Assembly (NCBI RefSeq): GCF_017161325.1
Contig: NZ_CP045670.1
Coordinates: 558,001 to 622,000 of the forward strand
DNA: 64,000 bases
Source: Treponema pedis
GTDB lineage: Bacteria > Spirochaetota > Spirochaetia > Treponematales > Treponemataceae
Reading direction: 5' to 3'
Made by a program: the position numbers and the translations under genes. Below are positions 53,544 to 61,529 of this stretch, in pieces. The notes under the pieces are model-generated. The model saw nothing but the letters and a program-made list of their open reading frames with translations, was not told the origin of the DNA and made no database searches. Every line of letters starts with the position of its first letter. Within the stretch, counting starts at the first letter, position 1.

Positions 53544-54128
53544 TTAAGCACTCAACAAATCGTAGAGACTTAAACCTTTTTCTATCTGCAAAGCAAAATG
53601 CTTTTTGCATTCATTATATTGATTAAAAATTTTTGCGGCTCTTTCCGCATCGGCATATACCTTCCAATACCCTGAAAAAATACAGCCTTCTCCGCCGTTT
53701 TTATAATACTCCATAACATCGTAAACCGGATATCCTAAGAATAATCCTATTTCATGCGGAAACGATTTACGCTTTTTACACGGTTCAAGCCGCTGCAAGC
53801 GGTTCATTTTAAGAGCGAGTATTTCCAGCAATTGTTTTAAAGAAAAATATTCGGGATAACCGAAAAATTTAAGAGCATTTTTAATATCGCTTTGAAGAAA
53901 AATTTGCTCTAAAGCGTATTTATTATACAAAAAAATTTGAACACGTTTTTCACATTCACACAAAACTTTTAAATAAAATCCTTTAGCATTTAAAAACTCT
54001 TCATCAAGCAAAGAAATCTGAGTATAGGTTTCCGCAGGAACGGAAACAAGGTTTGCCGGTTTTACTCCGGCAAAACAGGGAGCACAGCAATACGCTAAAT
54101 TTTCCTCTATGTTAGAAACGGCGAACAT
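53544..54128 (-). CDS. DUF3793 family protein
   Basis: The preferred start is ATG 54128, giving about 194 residues, because the promoter TTGACA / TTAAAT lies within any longer frame. The family motif HEIGLFLGYPVYDVMEYY and YCCAPCFAGVKPANL with several cysteines are clear. DUF3793 proteins are found in anaerobes near flavodoxins and iron or heme genes; the function is unknown. It is 30 bp upstream of the flavodoxin gene. Confidence 0.85.
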   Translation of the reverse strand: MFAVSNIEENLAYCCAPCFAGVKPANLVSVPAETYTQISLLDEEFLNAKGFYLKVLCECEKRVQIFLYNKYALEQIFLQSDIKNALKFFGYPEYFSLKQLLEILALKMNRLQRLEPCKKRKSFPHEIGLFLGYPVYDVMEYYKNGGEGCIFSGYWKVYADAERAAKIFNQYNECKKHFALQIEKGLSLYDLLSA

Positions 54129-54134
54129 AAACAT

Positions 54135-54163
54135 ATTTAACCATATTTTACAAATTATGTCAA
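54135..54163 (-). promoter_or_regulatory. Promoter giving a leaderless start
   Basis: On the minus strand TTGACA (54158-54163) and TTAAAT (54135-54140), with a TG extension, are 17 bp apart; six bases later comes ATG 54128. Confidence 0.6.
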
Positions 54164-54221
54164 CTATTGAAAACACTTTTTTTATAACATAAAAAATCTT
54201 ATCAGTCCGTTACATAAAAGA

Positions 54222-54395
54222 TTGTTTTTCATATTATTCATTACAGACGCCTGCGGCAAGGTATACGAGTACCTAAAAAATAACCGCAAATGCCCGATTT
54301 GCGGCTCGGAGGAGGCTGCTTTAGTTACGGGCAGAGAATTTCAAATTAAAGAAATTCTTTTATTTGAAGATGAAGAAAACAATGAAGAAAATTAA
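54222..54395 (+). pseudogene. hypA: hypA remnant (C-terminal zinc ribbon)
   Basis: An unlisted short frame reads ACGKVYEYLKNN, KCPICGSEEAALVTGREFQ and IKEILLF, which is the C-terminal part of the hydrogenase nickel-incorporation protein HypA. About 60 N-terminal residues are missing and the first zinc cysteine pair is incomplete (T-D-A-C where C-x-x-C is expected). The only possible start is TTG 54222. No other hydrogenase gene is in the window. It looks like a decayed gene ending 20 bp before the DUF5692 gene. Confidence 0.65.
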
Positions 54396-54415
54396 AAATA
54401 AAAAGGAATGAAATT

Positions 54416-55405
54416 ATGTTTACATTTCACGGAACAAGTCCATTATTGATGTGGACCGTATGGCTATGCGTCTTTGCCGCATTATTCGGCTTAAACGAAA
54501 TTACGCGCAGGTTTAAAAAAATAGGGTTTGCCTCTTTCTTTTTTCTGCCGATAATTTTAACGGTTCTTTGGTTTACGATATTAAAAGGTCAGTCATATAC
54601 CGACTGGTTCCACCTTGCCAAAGTTTATTCGGCGACTGCAGGCTGTATCGGATTTTGGCTTATCCGTCATTTAAAGGGAAAACGGAAAGACGGCTCGGAA
54701 TGGAGGCTTAGCGAAAATAAGATAGCTTTGTGCTTTCCGCCTTTGATTTTAGCAATCAATATTTTAGAAGCCTGCTTCCGCGATATCGAAGTCGGTATGA
54801 CTTACAAGGTAATTACGGAGTTGGTAGAACACGGCACAACGAATACCGTTTTTAAACTTATGGGCGGTTCTTGGAATTTTATGAATGCCGCTGCGGGATT
54901 TTTAAATATCATCACAATAACGGGCTGGCTGGGTATTTGTTTACGGAAAGAAACTCCATGCGACAAAAGTAAGGATATGCTTTGGCCTGATATGCTATGG
55001 TTTTGGATTGTAGCTTATGACTTATGGAATTTTGCTTATACATATAACTGCTTGCCGCATCATGCGTGGTATTGCGGATTTGCCTTACTTTTAGCTCCGA
55101 CAATTTGCTCTTTTACCATAGGAAAGGGGGCATGGCTTCAACACAGAGCTCATACTTTGGCAATATGGTGTATGTTCGCTCAAACTTTCCCGGCATTTCA
55201 AGACAACAGTATGTTTAGAGCGGACTCCACATATAAACCCGAAATTTACTTTGCGGTAAGCCTTGTTGCCCTAATTGCAAACATTGCGGTTTTCGGCTAT
55301 ATGCTTTATAAAATTATAAAAACAAAGAAAAACCCGTATACCGGCGAGCTTTACTGCGATTCGGCAAAATATAAAGAAGTAAAGGCTTTAGCCGCTTTAA
55401 CTTAA
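54416..55405 (+). CDS. DUF5692 family membrane protein
   Basis: This 329-residue protein has nine probable membrane helices. Conserved segments include LNEITRRFKKIGF, LNILEACFRDIE, GSWNFMNAAAGFLN, MLWFWIVAYDLWNFAYTYNCLPHHAWYCG and QDNSMF. I recall it as DUF5692; function unknown. RBS AAAAGGAATGAAATT. Confidence 0.78.
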   Translation: MFTFHGTSPLLMWTVWLCVFAALFGLNEITRRFKKIGFASFFFLPIILTVLWFTILKGQSYTDWFHLAKVYSATAGCIGFWLIRHLKGKRKDGSEWRLSENKIALCFPPLILAINILEACFRDIEVGMTYKVITELVEHGTTNTVFKLMGGSWNFMNAAAGFLNIITITGWLGICLRKETPCDKSKDMLWPDMLWFWIVAYDLWNFAYTYNCLPHHAWYCGFALLLAPTICSFTIGKGAWLQHRAHTLAIWCMFAQTFPAFQDNSMFRADSTYKPEIYFAVSLVALIANIAVFGYMLYKIIKTKKNPYTGELYCDSAKYKEVKALAALT

Positions 55406-55418
55406 ATTAAGAGAAGCT

Positions 55419-55452
55419 CAAAAAGCATCTATCCCGTAAGATAGATGCTTTT
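55419..55452 (+). terminator. Intrinsic terminator
   Basis: AAAAAGCATCTATC and GATAGATGCTTTTT form a 14-bp perfect stem around CCGTAA with further T residues. It ends the DUF5692 transcript. The rest of the 55406-55614 gap is featureless. Confidence 0.92.
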
Positions 55453-55614
55453 TTATTCTCTATGCCGGCCCCTTGAAAAAAGGTTTTGATACCGGCTGAA
55501 GCCGAGCCGTGCATTTTCCCGAACTTTGCACAAATACCCTCGGTAAATTCGAAGATTAATACAGAATTAAGCAAATTTAAAAAATAAGCTCTTATTTAAA
55601 GCCTATAAAAATAT

Positions 55615-56391
55615 TCAGTTTTTTTGGGTTTTATAATGTACGTAATGTTTATAAAAAATATATACTTTTTCAAATAAAAATACAAATATAATAATTCCGC
55701 AGCTATATTCCGCCGTCATCAAAATATTTTCCAAAATTTCCGATGCGGGAATAAAAAACTGCAAAAGTTTAACCGCATATAAAATCATAGTTGCGGCAAT
55801 AGTAATCTTACCCCCGTAAGTAGACTTTACTTCCATAGGAAATCTTAAAAGCATAAAAAAAGCCATACCCAGGGATTGAAACATTAACCGTATAATAATT
55901 AAATAAAAAAACCAGCGCGGCAGTAATCCGAGCTGAAAATACACTATCGAAACAAGGCCTAAAAGAGAATAGTCGCTCATAGAATCAAGCATTTTACCTA
56001 TTCCCGTTTCCTGATTCATTTTACGGGCAATTAACCCGTCAAATAAATCCGTAAAAAAAATAATAATCAATACGACCGATAAAACCGTTAATACTCCCGG
56101 TATTTGATGATGTTTTAATAAAAATGCAATCAGCGGAACGGAGCTTATCCGGCAAAGCGTTATAAGATTGGCTATGTTTATTTTTTCGGAGGAAATTTGA
56201 TTATTGATATTTGCAAATTCCGATTTATGTAATACCAAAAAAAGCAATAAAATCCCGTGCCACAAACTTATGTGAATTAAAAAATTACTGAAAACCTCAC
56301 TGTCCGTGTTAAAGGCCTTATAAACGGCAAAAATAGCCGAACATTGAAAAAGCCAAAAAAATAAAACCGCTTTCCCTATTTTTCTTTCCAT
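55615..56391 (-). CDS. CDP-alcohol phosphatidyltransferase
   Basis: This 258-residue membrane protein (six helices) has the full CDP-OH-P motif: DLFDGLIARKMNQETGIG, then MLDSMSD (pattern DG-x2-AR-x8-G-x3-D-x3-D). It transfers a phosphatidyl group to an alcohol such as glycerol phosphate or inositol. It follows the sugar-phosphate transferase gene by 11 bp without a Shine-Dalgarno sequence, so translation may be coupled. Confidence 0.9.
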   Translation of the reverse strand: MERKIGKAVLFFWLFQCSAIFAVYKAFNTDSEVFSNFLIHISLWHGILLLFLVLHKSEFANINNQISSEKINIANLITLCRISSVPLIAFLLKHHQIPGVLTVLSVVLIIIFFTDLFDGLIARKMNQETGIGKMLDSMSDYSLLGLVSIVYFQLGLLPRWFFYLIIIRLMFQSLGMAFFMLLRFPMEVKSTYGGKITIAATMILYAVKLLQFFIPASEILENILMTAEYSCGIIIFVFLFEKVYIFYKHYVHYKTQKN

Positions 56392-56402
56392 ACTATATAA
56401 AA

Positions 56403-57485
56403 TTAATCAACCTTTTTTTCCATAATTATTTTTTCTTTCTTATAGTGTATCAATGCAAAAAATAGCGAGCCTGCCAAAATTAAGCCCAAAAGAATAAACA
56501 ACGCAACGCCTCCTCTGGCCAAAACCGCTATCGTAACAAAAACGCTTATTATAGTTTGAAAAAGCATAAATACGGCCAAGGCCTTACGGGAAGAAAACCC
56601 CATAAGCATTAATTTATGATGAATATGATACTTATCTCCGTCGCCTATAGGTCGTTTTTCACGTACCCGCCTCCAAATTGCCGCAACCGTATCAAAAATA
56701 GGCAGCATTAAAAACATTGCCGCAAAATGAATTGAAATTGTTTCGATTTTGTCTTTTTGATGCAATAACGGTAAAACTGCAACCGTAAATCCTAAAAACT
56801 GCGAGCCGCAATCCCCCATAAAAATTTTTGCATTCGGAATAGCTAAATTAAAAAATAAAAAACCTATTAAAGCAAAAACCAAAAGAAAATTCATATACAC
56901 GATGGCATTATTTACCCCTATGATACAAAAAATAACCGAGTAACTTATAAGAAGCGATATACTGAGACCTGCAGCCTGCCCGTCTATTCCGTCCATAAGA
57001 TTCATTGCATTGGTAATTCCTATTATCCACAAAAAGGTAAGAATATAACCTATATAACCTAAATTGATATGAATATCCAGCGGTGCAAAACTTATTTTAG
57101 TAAAGCGGAAACCGGCATATAAGACCAAAAAGGCTGCGATACTTTGAATAAAAAGCTTAAAAGCGGGCTTGGAATTTTTTATATCGTCCAAAATACCCAT
57201 TAAAAAAATGATTGTAGATGCAAAGGGTATATAAATAAAATTGGATTGTAAAAGTCTGAAATGAGGAAACCTGAAGTGAAGAATAATAAAAGAAATCAAA
57301 AAAGCAAGTGTAAACCCTATTCCTCCCAGCCGTGAAATCTTTCCGGAGTGTATTTTCCTTCCGCCCGTTTCATCGTACAGATTATGCTTTTTTGAAAACC
57401 GTATTATTGAACACACAAGAGCCGCCGATATCCCGCACGGTAAAAGCATAATATAGAAAATAAACTGAATAAGGTTTAAGCGCAT
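56403..57485 (-). CDS. Undecaprenyl-phosphate sugar-1-phosphate transferase, WecA/TagO type
   Basis: This 360-residue protein has about ten helices and the family motifs FLMGILDDIKNSKP, NLMDGIDGQAAG, FMGDCGSQFLGF and HIHHKLMLMGFS (His loop). It starts assembly of a surface polysaccharide by linking a sugar phosphate to the lipid carrier. RBS CGGAGATTTGA. Divergent from flhF. Confidence 0.92.
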   Translation of the reverse strand: MRLNLIQFIFYIMLLPCGISAALVCSIIRFSKKHNLYDETGGRKIHSGKISRLGGIGFTLAFLISFIILHFRFPHFRLLQSNFIYIPFASTIIFLMGILDDIKNSKPAFKLFIQSIAAFLVLYAGFRFTKISFAPLDIHINLGYIGYILTFLWIIGITNAMNLMDGIDGQAAGLSISLLISYSVIFCIIGVNNAIVYMNFLLVFALIGFLFFNLAIPNAKIFMGDCGSQFLGFTVAVLPLLHQKDKIETISIHFAAMFLMLPIFDTVAAIWRRVREKRPIGDGDKYHIHHKLMLMGFSSRKALAVFMLFQTIISVFVTIAVLARGGVALFILLGLILAGSLFFALIHYKKEKIIMEKKVD

Positions 57486-57604
57486 TCAAATCTCCGATTA
57501 AGTACAGTATTATATCTTAATTATAACAAATTATCAAGCCGATAATTACAGCCGAAATGCTGTATACAGTAATTTTTTTCCAATTTCTTAAATTTCTTTA
57601 TCTA

Positions 57605-57633
57605 TTGAAAATTTACATAAAATGATATATAAT
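57605..57633 (+). promoter_or_regulatory. Sigma-70 promoter of the flhF operon
   Basis: TTGAAA (57605-57610) and TATAAT (57628-57633) are 17 bp apart; the expected start is near 57640, so the leader is about 20 nt. No sigma-28 box is seen. Confidence 0.75.
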
Positions 57634-57660
57634 ACGAACGGGTGGTTTAAATAAAGTCAG

Positions 57661-59010
57661 ATGGAAGCATTGGTTGAAGAAGCTGCAACATACGAAAAAT
57701 GCCTCGAAAAAATACAAGAAAAATACGGTCCTAATGTTATTATCTCGCGAATAGAAAACGGTAAAGCCGGCGGTTTACGCGGCTGGCTCGGAAAAAATTC
57801 GGTGCGGCTTGTATTTACCATTCAAAATAAACCCTTTGTTCCTAAAGCCGCCAAAGAGGACAAAGAAGAAGATTCTCATCAAAAAACTCCCGACACATAC
57901 GTTAAACATACACCCTCCTTTGTTCCGCCCGATGAAAAAACCGCAAGAATGGTTATTTTGCAGCATGCAGCTTCTCAATCGGGAGAAATTGCAAAAAAAA
58001 TAACACCGTTTATAAAACGGGAAGAAAATCAAAAAGAATCGGATTTTTTATTACAAAATGATGATTTGCGCCGCCTCACCGAAACCGTAAAAAAACTTAC
58101 GGAACAAATAAATGAAAAACGGGGATTTTCTTCAGAGCATGAAAATATAAAAAAAATAACTCAAATTCTTGAAGAAAATGATTTTACAAACGGATATATT
58201 TATTCCTTATGCGAAAAAATAAACAATGAGTTGAGTTTAAACGAGCTGGACGACTTTGAAGTATTGCAAAAAAAAGTTATAGGTTGGATTGCGGACTCCA
58301 TACTTATAAAACAGGAAAGTGAAATTGTCAAGGGTAAGGTAATTTCGCTTGTAGGCCCTACCGGTATAGGAAAAACTACAACACTTGCAAAACTTGCAGC
58401 CTATCATGTGCTGGCCGTTTCAAAAAAATTGGGAAGATTTCTTGAAGTTCGGGTTATTACCTTAGACCAATACAGAATAGGCGCTTCGTTTCAAATACAA
58501 AAATATTGCGAGCATATGAAAATTCCTCTTGCAATTGCCGACAGTCCCGGAGATTTAAACAAGTATTTGAGCTTGTATAAAAACTCCGCAGATGTCATAT
58601 GCATAGATACTACAGGAAGAAGCCCTACCGATACCGAAAATATTTTAAAAATGCAAAGCTATTTTGAAGTAATAGACAAAGAAAACGCCGAAACCCATTT
58701 AATCGTAAGCGCAGTAACAAAAACTGCCGATATACGGGAAATAATGAAACAATACGGCGGCTTTAAATATTCAAGTTTAATAATTACCAAACTCGATGAA
58801 ACTTCAAATACGGGCAGTATTATAAGTATTTTATCGGAATATAATATTCCGGCAGCTTATATAACTACAGGTCAAAAAGTACCCAACGATATCGAAAGAG
58901 CTTCGAAAGCCGTTTTTTTAAAAAAACTGAAAGGCTTTAATCTTAAAAACGGATATCAAAACTATATTAAAGAAAATTTTAATGATGAGATTCCTATTTT
59001 GTGGAAATAG
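57661..59010 (+). CDS. flhF: Flagellar GTPase FlhF
   Basis: This 449-residue SRP-type GTPase has an N-terminal basic/variable domain (1-120), the P-loop GPTGIGKTTTLAKLAA, DQYRIGA, CIDTTGRS (DTxGR) and IITKLDET. FlhF sets where the flagellar motor is built. It starts a compact run with flhG, an unknown gene, fliA and a fapA-like gene. No clear Shine-Dalgarno sequence. Confidence 0.95.
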   Translation: MEALVEEAATYEKCLEKIQEKYGPNVIISRIENGKAGGLRGWLGKNSVRLVFTIQNKPFVPKAAKEDKEEDSHQKTPDTYVKHTPSFVPPDEKTARMVILQHAASQSGEIAKKITPFIKREENQKESDFLLQNDDLRRLTETVKKLTEQINEKRGFSSEHENIKKITQILEENDFTNGYIYSLCEKINNELSLNELDDFEVLQKKVIGWIADSILIKQESEIVKGKVISLVGPTGIGKTTTLAKLAAYHVLAVSKKLGRFLEVRVITLDQYRIGASFQIQKYCEHMKIPLAIADSPGDLNKYLSLYKNSADVICIDTTGRSPTDTENILKMQSYFEVIDKENAETHLIVSAVTKTADIREIMKQYGGFKYSSLIITKLDETSNTGSIISILSEYNIPAAYITTGQKVPNDIERASKAVFLKKLKGFNLKNGYQNYIKENFNDEIPILWK

Positions 59011-59025
59011 ATAAACGGAGGTAAA

Positions 59026-59922
59026 ATGGAAGACCAAGCGGAAAATTTAAAAACTTTAATGAAAGAACGTACATCGCAGCCGAGCGGTACCAATCAGGAA
59101 CAAATACCTCCCCCGAGGAAGACGCGTATTATAGCCGTAACCAGCGGAAAAGGCGGTGTAGGAAAAACCAATATTGCAACTAATATGGGTATAGCTTATG
59201 CAAAAATGGGTAAAAAAGTCATAGTAGTGGACGCCGATTTGGGGCTTGCAAATGTAAACGTAATGATGAATATAATTCCGAAATTCAATCTTTATCATGT
59301 AATAAAAAAACAAAAACGAATGTCGGATATTATTATGGATACCGATTACGGAGTTAAACTTGTAGCGGGAGCCTCAGGTTTTTCAAAAATTGCCAATATG
59401 GAAGAAACCGAACGCGAAGATTTTATAAAAGAAATGTATGCCTTAGCCGAGGCCGATATAGTAATTATCGATACAAGCGCCGGGGTTTCAAAAAATGTAT
59501 TGGGGTTCGTAGCCGCAGCCGATGAAGTAGTTATAGTAACCACTTCGGAGCCCACGGCAATAACGGACGCCTACGGCATAATAAAAATAATTGCTACGGA
59601 AGTTAATAATTACAATCTTACTTTAAAAATGATTGTAAACAGGGTAAATTCGGCTCTGGAAGGAAAAAAAATCGCCGAACGGCTTATTCAAATTGCCGGA
59701 CAATTTCTTAATTTAAAGGTCGAATATCTAGGATTTATATACAACGACCCTGCCGTGGAGCAAGCCGTTTTAAAACAAAAACCGTTTTTTATATATGCCC
59801 CTAAAAGCAAGGCGGCAAGCTGTTTGCGGCATATAGTTGCAAAACTTGAAAAAACAGACTATAATGAATATTCGGGATTATCGGGATTTTTACAAAAAAT
59901 CTTCGGAAAAAAGTGGGAGTAA
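59026..59922 (+). CDS. flhG: MinD-like ATPase FlhG
   Basis: This 298-residue protein has the deviant Walker A TSGKGGVGKTNIATN, VVDADLGLANVN, IIDTSAG and TTSEPTAITDAYG. FlhG controls flagellar number with FlhF. RBS ACGGAGGTAAA. Confidence 0.95.
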   Translation: MEDQAENLKTLMKERTSQPSGTNQEQIPPPRKTRIIAVTSGKGGVGKTNIATNMGIAYAKMGKKVIVVDADLGLANVNVMMNIIPKFNLYHVIKKQKRMSDIIMDTDYGVKLVAGASGFSKIANMEETEREDFIKEMYALAEADIVIIDTSAGVSKNVLGFVAAADEVVIVTTSEPTAITDAYGIIKIIATEVNNYNLTLKMIVNRVNSALEGKKIAERLIQIAGQFLNLKVEYLGFIYNDPAVEQAVLKQKPFFIYAPKSKAASCLRHIVAKLEKTDYNEYSGLSGFLQKIFGKKWE

Positions 59923-60024
59923 ACAAACTGTTTAAAGTATTGACTATATGACGATTTTAGACTATTCTATAAAAATAAGTTTGAAATTTATACAATCGAT
60001 TATTTTATTGGGGAGGTTTTAAGG

Positions 60025-60699
60025 ATGTTTTTAAAGTTTAAGGTTCCTTTAATATTTGCGGGCGCAGCTCTTGCTCTTTCTTTTATTATAGGAATATTAA
60101 GCGGTGTCCGATTTTCCTCCATTTTAATCCGCTCTATCGTTTTATCGCTGATAAGCGGCGGTTTTACATTAGGTGCAAGAGAAATTCTTGAGCGCTTTGT
60201 GCCCGAACTGTTTCAACCGCATATATCAAAGGATATTCCGCAAAATGACGGGACCGGAAAAAAACTGAACATAAGTATTGATGACCCGATAGATATGGCT
60301 CCTATACCTCCTGCGGATACCGAAGATTTATCTATGACGGAACAACAGGACAATACCGAAACCTTGCCGACAAATGACGATAATTTCGGCAGCGATATTG
60401 ATACGATAAACGGTCTTGACGGAGAAACCGAAGAGCAAAACGTTTTTAAAGCGGCGGAAAATACGGACTCGGTCTTTAACGTCGAACCGGCCGTTTCGGA
60501 AGACTCCTCCGGGCTGGAAGAGCTCCCCGATTTGCAGGAATTTACCCCTGATGAAACCCAAACGGATACCGGACAGGGACAGGACTTTATAGAAGAAGGT
60601 ACGGGAAGATTTAATATATCGACCGATTTAAGCGGCTCCGATATGGACACCAAAACAATGGTACAGGCAATAAGAACCGTATTAAAGCGGGAATCCTAA
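60025..60699 (+). CDS. Conserved treponemal membrane protein with long acidic tail
   Basis: This 224-residue protein has two membrane helices (about 8-28 and 33-55) and then about 150 residues very rich in Asp, Glu and Thr, likely disordered. A similar gene lies between flhG and fliA in other treponemes. The function is unknown; a role in flagellar assembly is inferred from position. RBS GGGGAGGTTTTAAGG. Confidence 0.7.
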   Translation: MFLKFKVPLIFAGAALALSFIIGILSGVRFSSILIRSIVLSLISGGFTLGAREILERFVPELFQPHISKDIPQNDGTGKKLNISIDDPIDMAPIPPADTEDLSMTEQQDNTETLPTNDDNFGSDIDTINGLDGETEEQNVFKAAENTDSVFNVEPAVSEDSSGLEELPDLQEFTPDETQTDTGQGQDFIEEGTGRFNISTDLSGSDMDTKTMVQAIRTVLKRES

Positions 60700-60731
60700 T
60701 CGGATTGAATGGTGATATAAAGGTATGAGAA

Positions 60732-61520
60732 ATGGCGAATATTAATTACGATGATATACCGGAAGACGAACTTTGGGAAAAATACGGAAAAACCTCCGAC
60801 CCCGGCTTACGGGAATATTTTATACTCAAATATGCTCCGCTGGTAAAATATGTTGCAGGCAAGATTGCCGTAGGTATGCCCGTCAATGTAGAATTTGACG
60901 ATTTGGTAGGCTATGGCGTTTTCGGTCTTTTAGATGCAATTGAAAAATATGATTTGGATAAAAATGTAAAATTCAATACCTATGCCGTAAACAGAATACG
61001 CGGAGCAATATTTGATGAGCTGCGCTCCATAGATTGGGTACCGCGCTCCGTACGCCAAAAAGCCCGCGAAATAGAAGAAACCATTGCAGATATTGAAGCA
61101 AAACTGGGCCGTTCCGCCGCAAATGAGGAAATTGCCGCAGCAATGGGAATGGATATTGAAGAATATAATTCTCTTTTATTAAAAATATCCGCCACAAGCG
61201 TCATTTCATTAACCGATTTACGCTTTTCAAGCGAAGATTCCGAAGAAAGCTCCGTAGGAGATACTATAGAAGCTCCGGCTTCGTTAAATCCGGACGTAAT
61301 CGTAGAACGTGAAGATATAAAACGTGTTATAATCGATGCTATTAAAGAATTACCTGAGCGTGAAAAAAAAGTTCTGATAATGTACTACTATGAAGATATG
61401 ACATTGCGCGAAATAGGAGAAGTTTTACACGTTACGGAATCCCGCGTTTCACAGATACATTCAAGTGCAAATATAAAACTGAGGGCAAAACTATCCGGTG
61501 TAACCAAAGGAATAAAATAG
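60732..61520 (+). CDS. fliA: Flagellar sigma factor FliA (sigma-28, WhiG type)
   Basis: This 262-residue protein has regions 2, 3 and 4 in order: YVAGKIAVGMPVNVEFDDL, FNTYAVNRIRGAIFDELRSID, the region 3 WVPRSVRQKAREIE and region 4 LPEREKKVLIMYYYEDMTLREIGEVLHVTESRVSQ. It reads the TAAA-N15-GCCGATAA promoter type; one is at 39580. Anti-sigma FlgM is not in the window. RBS is weak. Confidence 0.95.
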   Translation: MANINYDDIPEDELWEKYGKTSDPGLREYFILKYAPLVKYVAGKIAVGMPVNVEFDDLVGYGVFGLLDAIEKYDLDKNVKFNTYAVNRIRGAIFDELRSIDWVPRSVRQKAREIEETIADIEAKLGRSAANEEIAAAMGMDIEEYNSLLLKISATSVISLTDLRFSSEDSEESSVGDTIEAPASLNPDVIVEREDIKRVIIDAIKELPEREKKVLIMYYYEDMTLREIGEVLHVTESRVSQIHSSANIKLRAKLSGVTKGIK

Positions 61521-61529
61521 GGGGCGTTT

